From CAVPCZ01 sp963779225 (GTDB taxonomy: Bacteria > Bacteroidota > Ignavibacteria > UBA10030 > UBA6906), in NCBI GenBank assembly GCA_963779225.1, contig CAVZWW010000003.1, positions 124,001 to 188,000 on the forward strand: DNA of 64,000 nucleotides. The letters are read 5' to 3'. The notes beneath the pieces are model-generated. The model did not search any database, was not told the origin of the DNA, and worked only from the letters and a program-made list of their open reading frames with translations. The translations under genes and the position numbers were made by a program. Shown piece by piece: positions 7,740-14,980 of the stretch (position 1 is the first letter of the stretch; every line of letters starts with the position of its first letter).

Positions 7740-10271
7740 TCAGGATTCCGATCTCCTGCGATCCACTTCATAGCCGAGTGCGCGATACCCTCGAAGTCGC
7801 TTATCATGCATCTTGCGCAATACAGGGACATTCCGGTCCAGGTAGTCATAGATGAGGACTTCCCTCTTGTTTTCGTGTGCTCGGTGGAGGCGTCCGGCAT
7901 ACTGCACAAGTGTCCCCCTCCAGGATACGGGGAGTGCAAGGAAAAGGGTATCAAGACGCGCATCGTCAAAGCCCTCGCCAATGTATCGCCCCGTAGCGAC
8001 GACCAATCGTTCTTCGCCGTCGGGAATTGCCACCAGTTTCGACAACGCTTCATCGCGCTCTTTTCGCTTCATGCGGCCGTGCAGGACAATCAGATTTCGT
8101 GTAAACCCCTTTAGACGTTCGGCAAAATGCTCAAGATGATCTCTTCGTTCTGTGAGAAGAATTGGTGATCGTTTGTTCTCAAGCGCGGTAATTACGTCGT
8201 CAAAGATAAGGTCATTCCGTGTCTGATCCGCGGCAAGTGCAGCGTAGACTCCCTGGATGCCAGCGTCACTGTTGACACCATCAGGTCTGAATTGTGTTTC
8301 ACGGATCACCAGTCGTCGATGGAATGGTTCCATCCCCCTTTGCGTTCGTGAGCTTACTACGAATCGTGCGGGTCCAAGCTGCATTTCAATAATTGGGTGC
8401 TGGCCGTCGCGTCGCTGCGGTGTAGCTGTAAAGCCCGTCAGGTAACGAGCTCTTGCTTCTGACAGAACGCGTTCAAACGAGAACGCCGGACAATGGTGAC
8501 ACTCATCAACCACGATATTTCCGTACTCCTTCACGATCTCGTCGACATTTCCACGATGCACAAGGCTCTGAAGCATAGCGACATCAAGGTTTCCATTTCG
8601 AGTGTTCTTTCCCCCGCCGATCTGCCCAATCTCATTCCGCTCGAGGCCAAGGAAATGCGAAAGCTGCACAATCCACTGTGCAAGAAGCTGTTGGCGGTGA
8701 ACAATCACAAGCGTATTTCTCTTTCTTGCAGCAATAAGGTGACACCCCACGACTGTTTTGCCGATACCTGGAGGTGCAACAAAGATACCGAGATCTTCCC
8801 CCATCAGGCTGCGAACGGCTTCTTCCTGAGTTGATGAGAGCCTCCCTCTAAACACGACGTCCAGTGGAGTACCGTCGAGTCGTTTATCATCAACATTCAA
8901 CATAATCCCATGATCAGCGAGTAGTGCCCTCACTCCTGGAGTACATCCTCTGGGTAGAGCGATCCGATCGGGAAACTCTTCCGCACATGAAATCACTCGC
9001 GGTGTCAAAGCCGTCGAAAGTCTCATACGCTGCTTCTTGTAGAATTCCGGGTTTGCAAACGCAGCCAGGCGTTTCAGCTCATTGAGAAGTGCAGAGCGCA
9101 AACCCATCTTCTGAATAACCAATCTCTCCGAGAGCGTCACCTGAACGGTAGAAATGACGTTGGATTCCGGCGAGCTTTCTCGCTGATCAGAAGTGGGAGC
9201 AGGACGGGACGGGCGGTCCTCCGCATCGTTCGGAATAGGATACTCTCTGAAGCCAACAATTCGACCTTGAGCGGCAGCGTCTTTCACTGCATGCTGAACA
9301 ATGTCCACATCAAGACGTACAATGCTTGCCAGAAACTTCCATTGATCTGCGTGCGGCGCAAGTCCATCGTCCACAAACACTGAATTGCCCTGCGAACGAG
9401 CCTCGCGCTGGAGTGGAAGCGCAATAAGGTTGCCGAACCCGCCTTTGGGCAGGGTATCTTGATTCGGGAATAGGCGGTCATAGGATTTCAACGAGAGCTC
9501 ATAACGCCGGGACATCGTTTCCGTGATCAGAAAACACCCAAGCGAGCGAGCCTCAGCAGCAGACAATGGTACCGCGAAGAAGAACCATGCATGGGCCCCC
9601 TGGCCGGATCTGGATCGTTCCACGGCAGTCGGAAATCCGTGAGCCTTGCATGTGTCTCCGAATGAGCCGACGTCCTCCTGCCAGGCCATGCCATCGAAAT
9701 CAACAGCAAGGAAGCGGCAAGAATCATCAGGGAGAAGTGGATAGACTCCCATGCTATGCGTCCCTCTGAGATGTTTCGCTATTTCCTCATTTGAGACCGG
9801 GCGAAACGCCTGTTGCTTGCATGAGGCACAGGTAAGCTTCCGAGCTGTCCCCGGAACCTTGTTCTTCTCACAGATTCCCTCTCTCCATTCATTGGTGCAA
9901 GCTGGTGAGTAGCCGCATTTTCCCGTTCGGGAATTCTCCCAGCGGAGGGGAAAAACGTCTTCGCGGCCACGAAACAGTGACCGGAAAAGAGCGATCTTCT
10001 GTTCATTTGAGCCAGATGCATCCAAGCGATCCGCGGAATCCGGCAACAGGGCGACCTGGCTTCCTTCAGGTACGAGGGGTGCCAATTCTCTGCGTAGCTT
10101 AGCTAGTCGGCCAGCTGCGGTCTCCAGCTCCGCGCGAAGAGCAGATACCTTGAGTTCCTCTTCTGCAATCTTCGCGATGGTTTCTTGGCGTCGAGTCATT
10201 TGAAGCGCGTCACCCGTAATTCCTTCAAGAGTTTGCGAATGAATGCAACAAGGAATGTAGTCTAGCGGCAC
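7740..10271 (-). CDS. TOTE-type archaeo-eukaryotic primase fused to SF2 helicase
   Basis: An 843-residue two-part protein. After a short coiled coil (about residues 30-70) comes an archaeo-eukaryotic-primase domain of the TOTE conflict-system type: LFRGREDVFPLRWE, zinc-ribbon cysteines (CTNEW..CEK..CASC), the DxD motif in FLAVDFD, the SGQGAH histidine motif, and SYDRLFPNQDTLPKGGFGNLIALP. The C-terminal half is a superfamily-2 helicase: Walker A APPGIGKTV, DECHH in motif II, TGFTATPQR, and QYAGRLHR in motif VI. Such proteins occur in defence islands; a role in anti-phage or anti-plasmid conflict is expected but the mechanism is not established. The GTG start at 10271 overlaps the upstream gene by 10 bp; ATG 10199 (MTRRQETIAKI) is an alternative. 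Confidence 0.9.
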   Translation of the reverse strand: MPLDYIPCCIHSQTLEGITGDALQMTRRQETIAKIAEEELKVSALRAELETAAGRLAKLRRELAPLVPEGSQVALLPDSADRLDASGSNEQKIALFRSLFRGREDVFPLRWENSRTGKCGYSPACTNEWREGICEKNKVPGTARKLTCASCKQQAFRPVSNEEIAKHLRGTHSMGVYPLLPDDSCRFLAVDFDGMAWQEDVGSFGDTCKAHGFPTAVERSRSGQGAHAWFFFAVPLSAAEARSLGCFLITETMSRRYELSLKSYDRLFPNQDTLPKGGFGNLIALPLQREARSQGNSVFVDDGLAPHADQWKFLASIVRLDVDIVQHAVKDAAAQGRIVGFREYPIPNDAEDRPSRPAPTSDQRESSPESNVISTVQVTLSERLVIQKMGLRSALLNELKRLAAFANPEFYKKQRMRLSTALTPRVISCAEEFPDRIALPRGCTPGVRALLADHGIMLNVDDKRLDGTPLDVVFRGRLSSTQEEAVRSLMGEDLGIFVAPPGIGKTVVGCHLIAARKRNTLVIVHRQQLLAQWIVQLSHFLGLERNEIGQIGGGKNTRNGNLDVAMLQSLVHRGNVDEIVKEYGNIVVDECHHCPAFSFERVLSEARARYLTGFTATPQRRDGQHPIIEMQLGPARFVVSSRTQRGMEPFHRRLVIRETQFRPDGVNSDAGIQGVYAALAADQTRNDLIFDDVITALENKRSPILLTERRDHLEHFAERLKGFTRNLIVLHGRMKRKERDEALSKLVAIPDGEERLVVATGRYIGEGFDDARLDTLFLALPVSWRGTLVQYAGRLHRAHENKREVLIYDYLDRNVPVLRKMHDKRLRGYRALGYEVDRRRSES

Positions 10272-10816
10272 ATTTGGCGAAGTGCCTTCACGGCCTCAGC
10301 CAACTGTTCTCCATGCCCCCAGCCAACGTCCTTGCCTGTCTTGTAGATGCGAACAAGTCGAGTTCGGCTTGTCCTTCGATCCCGACTGGGAAGCTCCGCT
10401 TGGAGCTCCATCAGCATCTGCACCATCTGTCCAAGAGCATTGAAATATGTTTCATCTTCTATCCCCAGGTCGGCTGCTTGATCAGTCCCGGCCTCAATTC
10501 CATCCAGGAGCAATGCGGAGGTGGCGGACGGATCCTCGGATACCATGTAAAACTTCCTGATTGTCTTGAGCGCGTCACCCGCACGGATGGGGAGTGTCCC
10601 CAATGGATCAGGATACACCAAGTTCATAATGCGCTTACGGATCCGATTGATTCCCGGATCGGAGGAAATGAGTTTCGCTGCGAGGGCCTGCTGAAGGTCG
10701 GCATCACTCTCATAGATTCTATGAATGAGCTCAATAAGCCCAGATTTGTCAAGAGAGTGGAGGTATACCTTGATCGAATTCCATGTCCCTGCCGACTTTG
10801 GGAGCTTCTCGTCCAT
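10262..10816 (-). CDS. Uncharacterised helical protein, partner of TOTE protein
   Basis: 184 residues, not recognised with confidence. It is predicted helical; the N-terminal stretch (WNSIKVYLHSLDKSGLIELIHRIYESDADL) resembles the helical repeat seen in proteins next to some zinc-finger regulators, but I would not assign a family. The 3' end overlaps the TOTE primase-helicase by 10 bp, so the two are translationally coupled and probably act together. It has no signal peptide or membrane segment and is likely cytoplasmic. Confidence 0.75.
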   Translation of the reverse strand: MDEKLPKSAGTWNSIKVYLHSLDKSGLIELIHRIYESDADLQQALAAKLISSDPGINRIRKRIMNLVYPDPLGTLPIRAGDALKTIRKFYMVSEDPSATSALLLDGIEAGTDQAADLGIEDETYFNALGQMVQMLMELQAELPSRDRRTSRTRLVRIYKTGKDVGWGHGEQLAEAVKALRQMCR

Positions 10817-10974
10817 AATGCGTTCGCCTAATACTGTAGGGAGAATTCGTGGATGATCGTGTAATTGCGCATAACTGTCAGGTAACCGGGAATGGTCACC
10901 ATCTCCGGGTTGACATCAACATGCGCGGCCATGAACGGCGAGGTGCCGGGTCTTGTGCGTTCGTGGATACCCCA

Positions 10975-11424
10975 TCAGATTCGCCCCCGTGGATGGCGAC
11001 CGGCCGGTTTCCATCCTCCACGGTCTACGGACAGTTTGAGGACCCGTTTGAACTCTGATGTTCGATCCCGAATTTGATCCAGGGGAAGAGGTCGTTGAAG
11101 ACCTTGACGCCAGGCCTTTAGCTCGACCGTCCCAATGACGAGATAGGGATTCCCAAGGACCTCCGGATCGAACCTCGAGAATGAATTGGCAAGTTCAGCC
11201 TCCAAATCATTCTGGTGTGCAATGATCAATTCGCACGCCGGACAGTATCGACAGGTCTTGCCGAGGATTGTCAGGTCCCCGTCTTCAACATGTATGATAA
11301 GCGCAAACTTCCGTGGATTCATCAGTCGATGACACTTCGGACACCGTGTGAATCTAACGTCCGAATGCGGATTCAGCGCAAATGAATATTTCGGCGGCAG
11401 CCCTCCAAACCGGTCCTCAGGCAT
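10975..11424 (-). CDS. Small zinc-ribbon protein of unknown function
   Basis: 149 residues. Two CxxC pairs, RCPKCHRL (about residue 28) and CRYCPAC (about residue 58), form a probable zinc ribbon. The rest is charged with no known domain that I can name. It is on the same strand as the defence genes, about 160 bp upstream of the uncharacterised TOTE partner. The C-terminus is basic (KPAGRHPRGRI). A nucleic-acid or protein contact role in the island is an inference only. Confidence 0.65.
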   Translation of the reverse strand: MPEDRFGGLPPKYSFALNPHSDVRFTRCPKCHRLMNPRKFALIIHVEDGDLTILGKTCRYCPACELIIAHQNDLEAELANSFSRFDPEVLGNPYLVIGTVELKAWRQGLQRPLPLDQIRDRTSEFKRVLKLSVDRGGWKPAGRHPRGRI

Positions 11425-11448
11425 GTGTCACCAATCATCTAAGCTGCG

Positions 11449-11682
11449 TTACTTTCCAAACATCTTCTCAAACAAGACCTTTGCGCGTTCTGCTCCCTCG
11501 TCGGAAAAGACGTCCGACTTGGTTTTTCTCCGGGGATCGCCGATCATGCCCTTTTCGAAGAGTCTATTCAACGCATCCCAATCGTGACCTTTCCACGCCC
11601 GAACCCCTCCATATTGCTCGAAGCTTGTGAGATACAGGAGTGCAAGGACCGCATCATCGATTTTCTGAGTGTCAATTTCCAT
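11449..11682 (-). CDS. DUF6429 family protein
   Basis: 77 residues from the chosen ATG; the motif IDDAVLALLYL and GHDWDALNRLFEKGMI-DPRRKTKSDVFSDEG match the DUF6429 family, whose function is unknown. The start at MEIDTQ is supported by a strong AAAGGAG seven bases upstream; the longer in-frame extension is not needed. It lies 24 bp upstream of the zinc-ribbon gene on the same strand and is the first gene of the island after copy B of the dispersed repeat. Confidence 0.85.
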   Translation of the reverse strand: MEIDTQKIDDAVLALLYLTSFEQYGGVRAWKGHDWDALNRLFEKGMIGDPRRKTKSDVFSDEGAERAKVLFEKMFGK

Positions 11683-11924
11683 TGCGCAACTCCTTTCCTG
11701 CCTGGTCAAGGATTCACCCATCCACAAAATAACGATTTCAAAATGAAATCGATACTCTACTCGGTACACGAAACCGCATTCCGATCGGATGATTCATACA
11801 AGAGTTCTGGACCGGATGGACATTCGAAAGGGGAACCGCCGTGAACGGCACACCCCGGAATGTGTGTGATGCACCCAAGGGGTCCTGGAAATGGGAGAGC
11901 AGGAAGGTCGACACCCAAACATGT

Positions 11925-12375
11925 GAAAACCACGACACTTTGGCGGCATCGCAGCTCATACTATCTCACGGTCAACATGCACACTCTGAGATCCGTGTGC
12001 TGTTGGTGTACAATCGCGCTTCTGGAACCTCAGAATCGTTTTTCCTTCGGTTGGGCCCGGGGCTTCGGTACGTGACCTCTTGGTCCCGCGACAAGCGCCG
12101 ACCTCCGCGTCGCAAAATTGCTGGACTTTCAACAGATTCTAGCCCACGAACTAGACGGAGCGGTAATTTTTTCCGTCACAAATCTGTCACACCCGCCTCT
12201 CTCTCACCTCAGAATTGCCCTTTTTCGTCGGGGCGCGGGGATTTGAACCCCGGGCCTCTTGGTCCCAAATAATTTCCAGATACCCGTTCCGGCAAGAAGA
12301 GGGCGATTCTGAGTCAGGGAGAGTGCATACTGCGCATACTGTGCATGGGGGTGATAAAAAGTTAGCATAAATCTG
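11925..12375. repeat. Dispersed tRNA-Pro-containing repeat, copy B
   Basis: Aligns with copy A. It has a left block with CGGCATCGCAGCT and a CAACATGCACACT segment, a decayed version of the hairpin (CTCTTGG..GACAAGCG, about 12097), and the tRNA fragment. It then shares with copy A alone a right arm containing GCATACTGCGCATACTGTGC (about 12327) and a following AATCTGTCACA. It therefore pairs with copy A better than with the other four, as expected if both flank the same island. The 11683-11925 stretch before it shows no gene. Confidence 0.75.
12227..12269 (-). repeat. tRNA-Pro(UGG) 3' fragment, att-like, copy B
   Basis: Identical over 43 nt to the fragment at 5511-5553, in the same orientation, and followed by the same AAATAATTTCC stretch, which the other copies lack. 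These two direct repeats bracket the 6.7-kb defence island. Confidence 0.8.
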
Positions 12376-12389
12376 TCACACCAATTCGT

Positions 12390-12530
12390 TTACTTTAGGA
12401 ACACGTGGCGTGTCGACCGGCACAGGTCCGCCACGCTGATTTCTCCCCGCAAGCCCACAAAGATGATCCGCGACTTCTCATCCGGTCCGTACTTCTTCCT
12501 GGTCCGACGCGTAATCTTCAGAACCAAAGC
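12390..12530 (-). pseudogene. IS3-family transposase OrfA remnant
   Basis: The minus-strand frame encodes TRRTRKKYGPDEKSRIIF followed by VGLRGEISVADLCR, matching the N-terminal helix-turn-helix start of IS3-family OrfA proteins (TRRxRKxYSPEEKxRIVLEGLRGEESIAELCR). The similarity stops abruptly and a stop codon follows, next to the right end of repeat copy B. The rest of OrfA and all of OrfB are absent, so this is a truncated relic. Confidence 0.7.
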
Positions 12531-12667
12531 CTTGTATCGGTCCCGACTCGTGCCGGTCATCTTGATCCGCATGGCCAAGTCCAGCCATAAGACGGACACA
12601 ATGGACAAAGGCAGAGCAGACCCGGGGTTAATTCCGAGCCTGCCATTTACCCCATCAACGGTAATCA

Positions 12668-14632
12668 TCATTTGAGAAGAAGAAGACGTTTCGTCTGCAC
12701 AAAACCCTCTGCCTGTATCCTGTAGAAGTACACGCCGCTGGAGAGAGTGTTCGCGTCGAACCTGATCTCGTGATACCCGGCGTCTTGCTCCCCATTCTGG
12801 AGAAGTGCGACCTGCTCACCGAGGGTGTTGAAGACCGACAGCTGCACAACTGTCTTGTTGGGCAGCCCGTAGCGAATCGTCGTCGAGGGGTTGAAGGGGT
12901 TGGGGTAGTTCTGCTCTAAGCCGAACTTATCAGGTAGCTCAGTCGAAGCAAACGCTACACTGACCAATTCGGAAAGAGGCCGCCGCCATACACCCCCAGC
13001 GACAGTTCCAGCAAATAGATTCGTACCGCTCACGGCAAGGGCAAGGACATACGTATTAGTCAAGCCGGAATTGACCGCCATCCAAGTTGTGCCACCAATA
13101 CTGGAAAGAAAGACGCCGCCGTCAGGCGTCCCCGCAAAGAGATTCCCTCCAGAGACGGCAAGAGCACGGACATCAGTGTTTGCCAAGCCGGTATTGACTG
13201 CAGTCCAGCTTGTTCCACTATTGGTGGAAAGAAAGATGCCGCCACTACTGGTTCCAGCATAGAGATTCGTGCCGCTGACGGCAAGGGCATAAATAGGATT
13301 CCAGGTCAAGTGGTGACTGACCGCCGTCCAGGTTGTGCCACTATTGGTCGAAAGAAAAACCTCACTACCCCAAGTTCCGGCAAAGAGATTCGTGCCGCTG
13401 ACGGCAAGGGCAGTGACAAAAGTGTTCGTAGGCAAGCCGGTACTCGCTGCACTCCAGCTTGTACCGTTGTTGGTCGAAAGAAAGACGCCGCCACCTCCTC
13501 CAGCAAAGAGATTCCCTCCGGAGACGGCTAAAGCATCGACATAAACGATCGTCGAGTCGGTACTTGCGGCAGTCCAGCTTGTGCCGCTATTGGTGGAAAG
13601 AAAGACGCCGCCGTAACCAGTTCCAGCAAAAAGACTCGTCCCGCTCACAGCAAGGGCAAGGACATAAGCATTAGTCAACCCGGAATTGACCTCCGTCCAG
13701 CTTGCGCCTCTATTGGTGGAAAGAAAGGCGCCGCCGTCAGCAGTTCCAGCAAAAAGATTCATCCCGCTCCCGGCAAGGGCAAGGACATGAGTATTCGTCA
13801 CGCCGGAATTGACCGCAGTCCAGCTTGTACCGTTGGACGTGGAGAGAAAGACGCCGTCAGCGGTTCCGACAAAGAGATTCGTGCCGATTGCTGCAAGAGC
13901 CGAGACAGGATTACCCGTCATGCCGGTATTGACTGCTCTCCAGCTTGTGCCCATGTCGGTAGAAAGAAAGACGCCGCTGCTAGTTCCTGCAAAGAGATTC
14001 GGCCCAAGTTGGATCATTTGAGAGAAACCTGAAAACGGTGTGTTTGCTGCAGTCCAGCTTGTGCCGCTATTGGTGGAAAGAAAGACGCCATCATAGCCAG
14101 TTGCAGCAAAAAGGTTCGACCCGCTGACGGCAAGGGCACTGACAAAGGTGTTCGTCGGCAAGCCGGTACTCGCTGCAATCCAGCTTGCGCCGCTATCGGT
14201 AGAAAGAAAGACACCACCTCCTCCAGCAAAGAGCTGCGTGCCTTTCACGGCAAGAGACGAGACACCAGTGTTCGTCAGACCTGTATTGACGGCAGTCCAG
14301 CTCATGCCGTTGTTGGTCGAGAGAAGGACGCCCTCGCCCTTATTTCCAGAAAAGCCGCTACTAGTTCCCGCATAGAGATTTGTGCCGCTGACAGCAAGGG
14401 CAATAATAGCATTGTACGTCAGGCCGGGACTGACCGCCGTCCAGGTTGTGCCACTATTGGTGGAACGAAAGACGCCGCCACCACCAGTTCCCGCAAAGAG
14501 ATTCGTTCCGCTCACGGCAAGAGAAAATATGTCACCCCCGCCGTAGGGACCATTGGTTTGCATCCATTGAGCAGGCGCGTACGCACAAAGGAGAAGAAGG
14601 ACAACTGCGAGAAAGATGGACTTGGTTCTCAT
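12668..14632 (-). CDS. Secreted beta-propeller protein with T9SS tail
   Basis: 654 residues: signal peptide (MRTKSIFLAVVLLLLCAYAPAQ), then about 14 tandem units of roughly 39 residues with the pattern ALAVSGTNLFAGT..GGVFLSTNSGTSWTAV, a BNR/YCF48-like propeller blade, then a type A T9SS sorting domain (LEQNYPNPFNPSTTIRYGLP ... KRLLLLK) of about 80 residues. It should be exported through the type IX system to the cell surface or medium. The start is backed by AAAGGAGG eight bases upstream. Units are similar at DNA level too, so unit number may vary between strains. Ligand unknown. Confidence 0.92.
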   Translation of the reverse strand: MRTKSIFLAVVLLLLCAYAPAQWMQTNGPYGGGDIFSLAVSGTNLFAGTGGGGVFRSTNSGTTWTAVSPGLTYNAIIALAVSGTNLYAGTSSGFSGNKGEGVLLSTNNGMSWTAVNTGLTNTGVSSLAVKGTQLFAGGGGVFLSTDSGASWIAASTGLPTNTFVSALAVSGSNLFAATGYDGVFLSTNSGTSWTAANTPFSGFSQMIQLGPNLFAGTSSGVFLSTDMGTSWRAVNTGMTGNPVSALAAIGTNLFVGTADGVFLSTSNGTSWTAVNSGVTNTHVLALAGSGMNLFAGTADGGAFLSTNRGASWTEVNSGLTNAYVLALAVSGTSLFAGTGYGGVFLSTNSGTSWTAASTDSTIVYVDALAVSGGNLFAGGGGGVFLSTNNGTSWSAASTGLPTNTFVTALAVSGTNLFAGTWGSEVFLSTNSGTTWTAVSHHLTWNPIYALAVSGTNLYAGTSSGGIFLSTNSGTSWTAVNTGLANTDVRALAVSGGNLFAGTPDGGVFLSSIGGTTWMAVNSGLTNTYVLALAVSGTNLFAGTVAGGVWRRPLSELVSVAFASTELPDKFGLEQNYPNPFNPSTTIRYGLPNKTVVQLSVFNTLGEQVALLQNGEQDAGYHEIRFDANTLSSGVYFYRIQAEGFVQTKRLLLLK

Positions 14633-14980
14633 CTTGACCTCCTTTCAACGCAATGACTGTCGGTGATTACTGACCTGCAGCAGGACTCGGTGGCTCGTCG
14701 GGTAGGTTGGTATCGCATGAACACTCGGCGGCGCATCGATCCCGGCATCGAGTCAGAGCAGGCATATGGTGGCAGAAATTAATCTCTTCCCATTTCGTAA
14801 GTCAAATACTCTTGGTATACCAAGAGGTTTCGGGCTCTGTAAGGAATGTCTCTCCCAGAACACCATCACCTAGACCTCGAACCCCCTGATCAAGCGAGTC
14901 GACTGCTCTGTTCATTGTGAGTTGGGTTCAACTGCTTTTATAATCACTGTCGAATCGGGTGCGGACAACGGGCAAGCGAT
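14633..14980. other. Intergenic region with an 18-bp palindrome
   Basis: 348 bp without a convincing gene. It holds the ribosome site of the propeller gene and the perfect palindrome CTCTTGGTATACCAAGAG at 14809-14826, which resembles a repressor operator. The rest shows nothing recognisable. Confidence 0.6.
14809..14826. promoter_or_regulatory. Perfect 18-bp palindrome, candidate operator
   Basis: CTCTTGGTATACCAAGAG is a perfect inverted repeat about 180 bp upstream of the propeller gene. Its half ACCAAGAG equals the anticodon-stem side of the tRNA-Pro fragments, which may be coincidence. Confidence 0.45.

Noticed and set aside
12668..14632. A tandem DNA repeat or CRISPR-like array
   Set aside because: The regular spacing is due to propeller-blade codons in one open frame, with no spacers.
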